Shown: positions 1 to 6,193 of the stretch, in pieces
Position numbering within the stretch: the stretch's first letter is position 1
Layout of the letters: every line of letters begins with the position of its first letter
Assembly: GCA_902513935.1 (NCBI GenBank)
Contig: CABXOR010000050.1
Span: forward strand, 1 to 12,117
Length of the DNA: 12,117 nt
From: an uncultured SAR324 cluster bacterium
GTDB taxonomy: Bacteria > SAR324 > NAC60-12
Direction: 5' to 3'
Translations under genes and position numbers: made by a program
Notes under the pieces: model-generated
The model's database searches: none
Told to the model about the DNA's origin: nothing
Seen by the model: only the letters and a program-made list of their open reading frames with translations

Positions 1-117
1 GCTAAATCTGCAGCGGGAAAAACTGCTGCTACTGGAAAAAAAACCGAAACTGCTTCCGGGGGGAAAGTTCCCGCAGTAAAAGCGACTAAGGCTCAAAAAT
101 CGGAAACAAAAAAATAA
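1..117 (+). CDS. rpsB: C-terminal tail of probable 30S ribosomal protein S2 (partial)
   Basis: The reading frame is open from base 1 and ends at TAA 115-117, giving 38 visible residues that begin AKSAAGKTAA and end KSETKK. They are almost entirely Lys, Ala, Thr, Gly and Ser, a disordered basic tail with no fold or motif of its own. The call rests on position: the gene directly upstream of tsf is rpsB in most bacteria, and S2 proteins of several lineages carry Lys/Ala-rich C-terminal extensions like this one. S2 is a small-subunit ribosomal protein. The conserved S2 core lies outside the window, so another protein with a basic tail cannot be excluded. Confidence 0.7.
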   Translation, partial: AKSAAGKTAATGKKTETASGGKVPAVKATKAQKSETKK

Positions 118-137
118 ACAGTACCTATCAGATAACC

Positions 138-168
138 TTTCCGGATTTACAACTTGTAAGTCCGGAAA
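138..168 (+). promoter_or_regulatory. rpsB-tsf intercistronic hairpin (attenuator or processing site)
   Basis: The arm TTTCCGGATTTAC (138-150) pairs with GTAAGTCCGGAAA (156-168) around the 5-base loop AACTT. That is 13 consecutive pairs with one G-U wobble and a GC-rich CCGG core. No U-run follows (the next bases are CAACATAG), so it is not a textbook intrinsic terminator. It lies 20 bases after the rpsB stop and 39 bases before the tsf start, where it could attenuate or protect the rpsB-tsf message. The structure is read directly; the role is inferred. Confidence 0.5.
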
Positions 169-207
169 CAACATAGAAATTTAATAAGCATTGGAAGTAT
201 CAACTAG

Positions 208-1062
208 ATGGCAGAGATTACAGCAGTAGCAGTAAAAGAGTTACGGGAAATCACAGGAGTTGCAATGATGGATTGCAAGAAGGCCCTCGTTGAAGCAGAC
301 GGAGATCTGGAAGCAGCACAAGATTATCTGCGGAAAAAAGGGCAGGCAAAAGCCCTGAAAAAATCTTCCAGGGAAACCAGTGAAGGTGCGGTAAACTTTA
401 CAGTCAGTACAGATGGGAAACGTGCCGGTTTGGTAAAAGTTGCCTGCGAAACTGATTTTGTAGCACGTAACGACATATTTCAGGATCTTATCAGCAAACT
501 TGCAAATCAAGTGTCTGAGCAAGGCGGGGAAAATGTTTTACAACAGACATTAGTCGAAGGTGAAGGCAGTGTTGAAAGTTTGTTGACAGAAAAAATTGCT
601 GAATTAGGTGAAAACATTCAGATTCTTGACTGCAGAAAAATGGAAATAAGTAATGGTGTTCATGGAGGATATATCCACAGCAATGGCAAGATCGGAGTTG
701 CCGTTCCACTGGAAACGGACAAACCTTGTGACGATGAACGCTTGAAGACATTGGCCCGTGACATTGCCATGCACATTGCAGCATTTCCTGCAGAAGCAGT
801 AAATGCTGATCAGGTTTCAAAAGAGGTCCTTGAAAAAGAAAAAGAGGTTTTTACGGCCCAGGCTCGAGAATCCGGAAAACCCGAAAATATCATTGAAAAA
901 ATGATTGAAGGACGGTTAAAAAAATTCCTCAAAGAAATTTGTGTTGAAAGTCAACCTTTTGTCAAAGATCCGCAACTTTCTGTGAGTCAATTGGTCGAAA
1001 ATACTGCAAAGGAACTTGGAGTTAAAATTAACTTCAACAACTTTGCTAAATTCCAGTTCTAG
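208..1062 (+). CDS. tsf: Elongation factor Ts
   Basis: EF-Ts is the guanine nucleotide exchange factor that releases GDP from EF-Tu in the cytoplasm. The N-terminal UBA-like domain is clear (about residues 1-55, with VKELREITG and MMDCKKAL), followed by the EF-Tu-contacting motif TDFVARN at residues 82-88 and the core and dimerisation regions up to residue 284. The length matches the roughly 283 residues of the Escherichia coli protein, so this is the long form rather than the short form of some lineages. The ATG at 208 begins MAEITA, the usual family start, with a modest GGAAG at 193-197. pyrH starts 9 bases after the stop, which suggests co-transcription. I see nothing unusual in the protein. 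Confidence 0.98.
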   Translation: MAEITAVAVKELREITGVAMMDCKKALVEADGDLEAAQDYLRKKGQAKALKKSSRETSEGAVNFTVSTDGKRAGLVKVACETDFVARNDIFQDLISKLANQVSEQGGENVLQQTLVEGEGSVESLLTEKIAELGENIQILDCRKMEISNGVHGGYIHSNGKIGVAVPLETDKPCDDERLKTLARDIAMHIAAFPAEAVNADQVSKEVLEKEKEVFTAQARESGKPENIIEKMIEGRLKKFLKEICVESQPFVKDPQLSVSQLVENTAKELGVKINFNNFAKFQF

Positions 1063-1071
1063 ACTGCCTGT

Positions 1072-1782
1072 ATGAGCCCAAAATACAAACGTATTCTACT
1101 TAAACTGAGCGGAGAAACTCTTGGTGGGAAACGCGGTACCGGGTTTGATTATGATACTATTAGGGCACTGGCTGAAAGTGTATTCTCCATTCACAACATT
1201 GGTGTAGAAGTTGGGATTGTGATTGGAGGAGGAAACATTTTTCGTGGATCCAAATCTGCTGAAGGTAATGTTGGCCGAGTTGCCGGAGATCATATGGGAA
1301 TGCTGGCTACAGTGATCAACAGTATCTGTCTGCAGGAAATACTGGAACAGCGAGGTATTTTAACTCGCGTCTTATCAGCCATTGAGCTGAACGCAATTGC
1401 GGAACCTTACATCAAACGCAGAGCTGACCGGCATTTGGAAAAAAAAAGAGTAGTGATTTTTGCCGCCGGAACGGGAAATCCATTTTTTACTACAGATACT
1501 GCTGCAGTATTACGTGCTTCTGAGGTGGGTGCGGAAATTGTCATAAAAGCAACAAAAATTGATGGAGTTTATGACAAGGATCCCAAGCTCCACTCTAATG
1601 CGGTTCGTTACGATTTGTTAAATTACGACGAAGTTCTCAAAAAACATCTGAAAGTGATGGACGCAACGGCCATTGCTTTTTGCAGAGATCATCAACTCCC
1701 CATTTTGGTCCTTGACTACCTGGAACCAGACGCAATCCTTAGGGCTGTTTGCGGAGAAACCGTTGGAACACTGATCAAGTAA
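1072..1782 (+). CDS. pyrH: Uridylate (UMP) kinase
   Basis: This cytoplasmic enzyme phosphorylates UMP to UDP with ATP in pyrimidine nucleotide synthesis. It is an amino-acid-kinase-fold protein of 236 residues, close to the usual 235-245. The visible motifs are the N-terminal phosphate-binding KLSGE (residues 11-15), the glycine-rich GGGN loop in GIVIGGGNIFRG (about 48-59), the UMP-contacting GDHMGMLAT (about 72-80) and the nucleotide-binding KATKIDGVYDKDP (about 159-171). It starts 9 bases after the tsf stop and frr begins 14 bases after its own stop, the standard tsf-pyrH-frr block. No Shine-Dalgarno sequence is evident before the ATG, so translational coupling to tsf is plausible. Bacterial UMP kinases are usually hexameric and allosterically controlled by UTP and GTP (family knowledge). 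Confidence 0.97.
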   Translation: MSPKYKRILLKLSGETLGGKRGTGFDYDTIRALAESVFSIHNIGVEVGIVIGGGNIFRGSKSAEGNVGRVAGDHMGMLATVINSICLQEILEQRGILTRVLSAIELNAIAEPYIKRRADRHLEKKRVVIFAAGTGNPFFTTDTAAVLRASEVGAEIVIKATKIDGVYDKDPKLHSNAVRYDLLNYDEVLKKHLKVMDATAIAFCRDHQLPILVLDYLEPDAILRAVCGETVGTLIK

Positions 1783-1796
1783 ACAGGCTCATGACT

Positions 1797-2360
1797 ATGG
1801 AAAACACACATGAAGTTGAAGAAATGGTTGATCATAAAATGGATATTACTATTGAGAGTCTTAAAGTGGATCTCAGCGGTATTCATGCAGGACGAGTTTC
1901 ACCTGCAATGTTAGAAGCAGTCAAGGTTGAATATTACGGAAATCCAACTCCTGTTAATCAGGTGGCAAACATATCTACTCCTGAACCACAGATGTTGGCA
2001 ATCAGTCCCTGGGAAAAAACTATGATCAAAGAAATTGAGCGTAGTTTGCAGGCCGCAAACCTTGGTTTCAGTATCTCCAATGATGGAAATATCATTCGTG
2101 CTGTTACTCCACCTTTCACTGAAGAGAGACGAAAGGATTACGTAAAACAGATCAAAAAAATTGGAGAGGACTCGAAAATTGCAGTACGCAATGTTCGCAG
2201 AGAAGGGAATGACAACTTAAAACAAATGGAAAAGGATAAGCTCATTTCACAGGACGAAGAAAAAGTAGCGCAGGATCACGTCCAGAAAGTTACAGATAAG
2301 CATACTAACATGGTAGATGAGTTAGTCACTGCAAAGGAAAAAGAACTTATGACATTTTAG
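1797..2360 (+). CDS. frr: Ribosome recycling factor
   Basis: RRF splits the post-termination ribosome together with EF-G. The protein shows the family pattern: an N-terminal helix, then the IHAGRVSPAML segment (about residues 29-39, matching the conserved TGRASP region), the tyrosine-containing VEYYGNPTPVNQVA hinge and domain II region, IRAVTPPFTEERRK, and the C-terminal helix with VRNVRREGNDNLK. From ATG 1797 it is 187 residues, next to the usual 185. An in-frame ATG at 1791 would add two residues. I prefer 1797 because AGG at 1785-1787 is then 9 bases upstream. A longer in-frame opening back to 1749 overlaps pyrH and adds residues unlike any RRF N-terminus. The MraY-family gene starts 7 bases after the stop, so the two are probably co-transcribed. 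Confidence 0.95.
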   Translation: MENTHEVEEMVDHKMDITIESLKVDLSGIHAGRVSPAMLEAVKVEYYGNPTPVNQVANISTPEPQMLAISPWEKTMIKEIERSLQAANLGFSISNDGNIIRAVTPPFTEERRKDYVKQIKKIGEDSKIAVRNVRREGNDNLKQMEKDKLISQDEEKVAQDHVQKVTDKHTNMVDELVTAKEKELMTF

Positions 2361-2367
2361 GACTGAA

Positions 2368-3624
2368 ATGCTAGCTGCACTTCTGCATTCAATTTGGCAA
2401 TATCAGATATTTAAGTCTGTCGTTTTTCGCGGGGGTATGGCTTTTTTGACTGCCTATTTTTTAATAGTATGGGTGATGCCGAGTGTAATCAGGGCTTTCA
2501 GGAAACGAGGAATTACTTCTGATTTTATCACAACTCCTGCTGATGTAAAGCCATACACGGGAGCACCTCCCATCATGGGCGGCGGTGTTTTGGTTATAGG
2601 CATTTTGCTTGGAGCATTACTCTGGTGCAATCTGAATCAATACGTTCTGGCTCTGTTACTGATCATGCTTTTGTTTGGCATTATCGGAGCAGTTGACGAT
2701 ATAGCAAAAGTCATCAATAAGCGACGCGTTGAGTCCGGACATGAAACCAGAAAAGCATTTAGTGAAAAAGCAGATGGAATTAGCGGGCGATGGCGACTGA
2801 CTGCTCAATTTGCTGTTTCACTGCTGGTAGTTACCGTTTTATATTTGTTTGTTGATATTGATGGACATTTAGCAGTACCACTCGTACCACTAAAAACAGC
2901 ATATCCTTACTTGCCAAAATATCTTTTTATCCCATTCATGACCATCATTATCGTTGGTGGAGCAAATGCAGTTAACTTGACAGACGGCATGGACTCTCTG
3001 GCAACTGTACCCTTGATGACCTGTGCCATGTTTGTTGGACTTGTGGCCTACATAGGAGGAGACCCAGAATTTGCGGCAAGGCTGAAGATCCCAAGTCTTT
3101 CACATGAGATCAAGGAATTAGCAGTTCTCTCTGCCCTGGTTATTAGTGCAGGTGTTGCTTTTCTAAAATACAATTCTCCGCCAGCATTGATTTACATGGG
3201 CGACTTGGGGGCACTTGCATTGGGCAGCATGGTTTCAGCTATGTTCATTTTTGTAAAAGCAGAATTATTTTTACCGATTGTAGGTGGAGTTTTTGTATTT
3301 TCAGTACTTTCCTCTATCATTCAACGTGCATTTTTCAAGTTCATAGTGTGGCGGAAAGGCAGGCTTACTGCTGAGCGATATCGCTTTTTTTTACGCTCAC
3401 CATACCATCATCATCTTCAACGCCTGTGGACTTATTCTAAAAAGAAACAAGAAGTTGTCTCTGTATGGATAATGATGCAGAATAAACTTGGCATAGATCC
3501 TGTTCCTGAAGAGAATAAGCTGTTAAATCCTCAGGAAGTTAACAGCCGCGTTATTTGGCACATGCATCTCAAATCAATTTGGCTGTTTGTATTTACCCTG
3601 ATTATTTATTTTAAAATCCGCTGA
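2368..3624 (+). CDS. mraY: Phospho-N-acetylmuramoyl-pentapeptide transferase (MraY family)
   Basis: MraY is an integral membrane enzyme that transfers phospho-MurNAc-pentapeptide from UDP to undecaprenyl phosphate, making lipid I on the inner face of the membrane. The catalytic landmarks are present: the Asp pair in GAVDDIAK (D110-D111), NAVNLTDGMDSLA (200-212), YMGDLGALALG (with D279) and the triple-His loop PYHHHLQ (H347-H349), within about ten hydrophobic segments. At 418 residues it is longer than the usual 320-370. Extra sequence lies after the Asp pair (about 116-137), before the His loop (about 325-345), and in a polar stretch (about 372-400) before the last helix. It starts 7 bases after frr with AGGA at 2359-2362, the best Shine-Dalgarno sequence in the window. 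A paralogous polyprenyl-phosphate sugar transferase is possible, but the HHH loop favours MraY. Confidence 0.88.
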   Translation: MLAALLHSIWQYQIFKSVVFRGGMAFLTAYFLIVWVMPSVIRAFRKRGITSDFITTPADVKPYTGAPPIMGGGVLVIGILLGALLWCNLNQYVLALLLIMLLFGIIGAVDDIAKVINKRRVESGHETRKAFSEKADGISGRWRLTAQFAVSLLVVTVLYLFVDIDGHLAVPLVPLKTAYPYLPKYLFIPFMTIIIVGGANAVNLTDGMDSLATVPLMTCAMFVGLVAYIGGDPEFAARLKIPSLSHEIKELAVLSALVISAGVAFLKYNSPPALIYMGDLGALALGSMVSAMFIFVKAELFLPIVGGVFVFSVLSSIIQRAFFKFIVWRKGRLTAERYRFFLRSPYHHHLQRLWTYSKKKQEVVSVWIMMQNKLGIDPVPEENKLLNPQEVNSRVIWHMHLKSIWLFVFTLIIYFKIR

Positions 3625-3708
3625 TGTATCTTTGTCAGAAAGAAATTTGCAACAATTACATCTGCTCAACAAAAGAGTTTAACTGTCAATAAAACTACAG
3701 AAACTGCC

Positions 3709-4443
3709 ATGAATTTTGAAGGCCAGACTGCACTTATAACTGGAGCTGGAAGGGGTATTGGTAAAACTATTGCCTTAAAATTAGCAGGGTCCGGCGCAGA
3801 TATCGTGTTGGCGGATATGAGTCCGGATGTTGCGGAAATGCGTGGAGAAGTGGAAGCATTGGGCCGTAAATGCATGACTTTTGAGGCAGATGTAACAAAT
3901 ATTGAAACCATTGATGCGATGGTTAAAAATATAACCGATGAACTGAGTGGAATTCATATTTTAGTCAACAATGCAGGAATAACGCAGGACAACCTGTTTC
4001 TGCGCATGAAATCGGAGCAGTGGTCAAAAGTAATTGATGTCAATCTCAATGGAGTGTTCAATGTTACCAAAGCAGTGATCCGGCTAATGGTAAAGCAGCG
4101 TACTGGGAAAATTATTAATATTTCTTCTGTAGTCGGCTTTACTGGAAATCCAGGACAAGTCAATTATAGTTCAACTAAATCTGCTCTGGTTGGTTTTACC
4201 AAGTCACTGGCCCGTGAAGTTGGTGTCCGGGGAATTACAGTCAATGCTGTTGCCCCGGGATTTATAGATACAGCAATGACGCAAGCTCTCAATGAAAGTC
4301 AGCAGGAAGTAATCCTGCAGCAAATTCCTTTGGGCCGGATGGGAGATGCAGAAGATATTGCTAATGCAGTCGCTTTTTTGGCCTCAAAAGAGGCTTCGTA
4401 CATTACCGGAACTATTCTGCATGTGAATGGAGGAATGTACTAA
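3709..4443 (+). CDS. fabG: 3-oxoacyl-[acyl-carrier-protein] reductase
   Basis: FabG reduces beta-ketoacyl-ACP to beta-hydroxyacyl-ACP with NADPH in type II fatty acid elongation. It is a classical short-chain dehydrogenase of 244 residues, the same size as E. coli FabG. It has the Rossmann cofactor motif TGAGRGIG (11-18), NNAG (87-90), the active-site Asn in VNLNGVFN (about 112-118), the catalytic Ser in INISSVVGF (about 139-140) and Tyr153/Lys157 in NYSSTKS. The C-terminal ITGTILHVNGGMY is typical. The ATG at 3709 has no clear Shine-Dalgarno sequence. The 84 bases after the MraY-family gene hold no obvious promoter. Having acpP and fabF next supports FabG rather than another short-chain dehydrogenase. 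Confidence 0.95.
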   Translation: MNFEGQTALITGAGRGIGKTIALKLAGSGADIVLADMSPDVAEMRGEVEALGRKCMTFEADVTNIETIDAMVKNITDELSGIHILVNNAGITQDNLFLRMKSEQWSKVIDVNLNGVFNVTKAVIRLMVKQRTGKIINISSVVGFTGNPGQVNYSSTKSALVGFTKSLAREVGVRGITVNAVAPGFIDTAMTQALNESQQEVILQQIPLGRMGDAEDIANAVAFLASKEASYITGTILHVNGGMY

Positions 4444-4453
4444 ACATTAGTAC

Positions 4454-4482
4454 TTGCAAAAACATGGTTTATTTTTTTTAAT
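4454..4482 (+). promoter_or_regulatory. Putative sigma-70-type promoter of acpP
   Basis: TTGCAA (4454-4459, four of six consensus bases) is separated by exactly 17 bases from TTTAAT (4477-4482, five of six). Transcription would start near 4489 and leave a leader of about 50 bases before the acpP ATG. The spacer is exactly the left arm of a perfect inverted repeat and the -10 lies in its loop, so a protein binding the repeat would cover this promoter. The match is by eye in an AT-rich region. Confidence 0.45.
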
Positions 4483-4506
4483 ACCTGACAAAAATAAACC
4501 ATGTTT
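4460..4506. repeat. Perfect 17-bp inverted repeat between fabG and acpP
   Basis: AAACATGGTTTATTTTT (4460-4476) and AAAAATAAACCATGTTT (4490-4506) are exact reverse complements separated by 13 bases. Transcribed, this is a long but AT-rich stem with only three G-C pairs, followed after a few bases by a short T tract (4513-4517). It could be a weak terminator downstream of fabG. It could equally be a DNA operator, since the 13-base centre contains the putative acpP -10 box. The repeat is certain; the function is undecided. Confidence 0.8.
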
Positions 4507-4540
4507 AATTAATTTTTCAAACCTTTAATCAAAAAATATA

Positions 4541-4777
4541 ATGGAAGAAATACAATCTAAGGTCATCCAAATCATAAGTGAGCAATTAGGTAAGGATGTA
4601 TCAGAAATCAAAATGAATTCACATTTCATTGAAGATTTAGATGCAGACTCATTGGATACTGTAGAACTTGTGATGGCCCTGGAGGAGGAGTTTGAGGTAG
4701 ATATTCCTGATGAGGCTGCAGAAAAAATTACTACCGTTCAGTCTGCAGTGGATTTCATAGCTGAATCCAAAGCCTGA
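4541..4777 (+). CDS. acpP: Acyl carrier protein
   Basis: ACP carries growing acyl chains on a 4'-phosphopantetheine arm in fatty acid synthesis and donates acyl groups for lipid A and phospholipid synthesis. The 78-residue acidic protein has the standard four-helix layout, and the attachment site is Ser37 in [20 protein letters not shown]. Size, acidity and motif match bacterial AcpP closely. The gene lies between fabG and fabF as in many bacteria. No Shine-Dalgarno sequence precedes the ATG, whose leader is nearly all A and T (ATCAAAAAATATA). A putative promoter overlapping an inverted repeat lies just upstream, fitting the high independent expression expected for ACP. Confidence 0.98.
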   Translation: MEEIQSKVIQIISEQLGKDVSEIKMNSHFIEDLDADSLDTVELVMALEEEFEVDIPDEAAEKITTVQSAVDFIAESKA

Positions 4778-4865
4778 GTAACGATAAAAAACTTTAAATG
4801 AAGACGTGGCACAGTTAACAAATAAACGTGCTAGTCATCATTTCACGTAATCAATCTGAAAGAGC

Positions 4866-6101
4866 ATGGGAAACCGCGTTGTAGTGACGGGACTCGGGTG
4901 CATGTCCCCTCTCGGAAATGATGTCTCCTCTTCCTGGGAGGCCTGCATCAATGGACAATCTGGAATAGACCGGATCACTCATTTTGATCCTGAATTATTC
5001 CGTTGTCAGATTGCAGGTGAAATAAGAAATTTCCAGCTGCCTGAAATCATTCCGATCAAAGAAGCCAAAAAAATGGACCTGTTCATTCAGTATTCAATTG
5101 GTGCCACACAGGAAGCTTTGCTTGACGCAAACTTGGAGATCACTGAAGATCTTGAAGAAGAAGTAGGTGTTTCAATGGGCGTCGGAATTGGTGGACTCGG
5201 CTGTATAGAACAATACTCCAAAATTATTGAAGAGCGCGGCCCCAAACGTGTCAGCCCGTTTTTCATCCCGATGACTTTAAGTAATTTGGCACCGGGATAT
5301 GTCTCACTTCTATTTCGAGCTAAAAGTTACACCGCCTGCACCGTTTCAGCTTGTGCATCTTCCAATCACGCAATTGGCGCTGCAGCCAGAACTATTGAAC
5401 GTGGTGATGCAAAAGTTGTAATTTCAGGCGGTGCGGAATCAAGTGTGACACCTCTCGGTATTGCAGGTTTTGCGTCAATGCATGCTCTAAGTACCAGAAA
5501 TGATGATCCACAGAAAGCAAGCCGGCCTTTCGACAAAGACCGTGACGGCTTTGTCATGGGCGAAGGTTCAGGGATGCTAATTCTTGAAGAATACGAATTT
5601 GCCAAAGCACGGGGAGCACGTATTTACTGTGAAATAACGGGATACGGTTTCAGTTCAGACGCACACCATGTGACATCTCCCTCATCAGAAGGCCCCGCGC
5701 GAGCCATGAAAATGACCCTAAAAGATTCCGGTTTGGCTCCAGAGGAAATTGACTATGTCAATGCTCACGGTACATCAACCCCAGTGGGTGACCTTAACGA
5801 ACTAAGAGCCATAAAAATGGCCTTGGGAGAAAAAGCTTCCCAGCAACTTTCTATCAGTTCAACCAAATCCATGACCGGTCATCTTCTCGGAGCAGCAGCA
5901 GCAATTGAAGCAATTTTTTCCATTAAAGCTTTACACCATAATTTTATTCCGCCAACAATCAATATCGAAAATTTGGATCCGGAATGTGATTTGGATGTGA
6001 CACCGAATACCGGAAAGTCAAAAGGAATGCGCGTTGCAATGTCAAATGCCTTTGGTTTCGGTGGTACAAATGCCTCAATTATATTTCAGAAAATAGACTG
6101 A
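4866..6101 (+). CDS. fabF: 3-oxoacyl-[acyl-carrier-protein] synthase II
   Basis: FabF condenses acyl-ACP with malonyl-ACP in fatty acid elongation. The 411-residue protein is a complete thiolase-fold ketosynthase: GLGCMSPLGND near the N-terminus, nucleophile Cys163 in TVSACASSNHAIG, the catalytic histidines His301 (NAHGTSTPVGD) and His339 (STKSMTGHLLGAAA), Lys334, and the glycine-rich end SNAFGFGGTNAS. The positions agree with E. coli FabF (Cys163, His303, His340). The residues after the nucleophile read C-A-S-S-N rather than the C-T-S-G of E. coli, a pattern that recalls the C-A-T-S-N of plastid KAS enzymes. FabB-like activity cannot be excluded, but length and motifs favour FabF. ATG 4866 has only a weak GAAAGAG ahead of it. 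The 88 bases separating it from acpP show no clear terminator. Confidence 0.96.
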   Translation: MGNRVVVTGLGCMSPLGNDVSSSWEACINGQSGIDRITHFDPELFRCQIAGEIRNFQLPEIIPIKEAKKMDLFIQYSIGATQEALLDANLEITEDLEEEVGVSMGVGIGGLGCIEQYSKIIEERGPKRVSPFFIPMTLSNLAPGYVSLLFRAKSYTACTVSACASSNHAIGAAARTIERGDAKVVISGGAESSVTPLGIAGFASMHALSTRNDDPQKASRPFDKDRDGFVMGEGSGMLILEEYEFAKARGARIYCEITGYGFSSDAHHVTSPSSEGPARAMKMTLKDSGLAPEEIDYVNAHGTSTPVGDLNELRAIKMALGEKASQQLSISSTKSMTGHLLGAAAAIEAIFSIKALHHNFIPPTINIENLDPECDLDVTPNTGKSKGMRVAMSNAFGFGGTNASIIFQKID

Positions 6102-6193
6102 TTCCTTTTTAGTCAGTCAATAACCGGAACATCAGACAGATCAAAATATGAATCTCGAAACCGATCCTATCCTCTCTTAAACTCAATAACATC

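Noticed and set aside
1749..1796. Longer in-frame start for frr inside the end of pyrH
   Set aside because: It would overlap pyrH by 34 bases and add 16 residues that no RRF has. The ATG at 1797 (or 1791) gives the family length.
5366..5605. Antisense open frames inside fabF and other genes (also 241-522, 6212-6588, 10742-11128)
   Set aside because: They lie opposite strongly conserved coding sequence, have no start signals or recognisable motifs, and are shadows of the real genes.
6096..6118. GACTGA/TCAGTC hairpin with a T run in its loop at the end of fabF
   Set aside because: The stem is only 6 bp with an 11-base loop, and the T run is inside the loop rather than after the stem, so it is not a terminator.
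6148..6180. Ten-codon upstream ORF (MNLETDPILS) ending 13 bases before the acyl-CoA dehydrogenase start
   Set aside because: It has no Shine-Dalgarno sequence or codon pattern typical of a leader peptide, and short ORFs like this occur often by chance.
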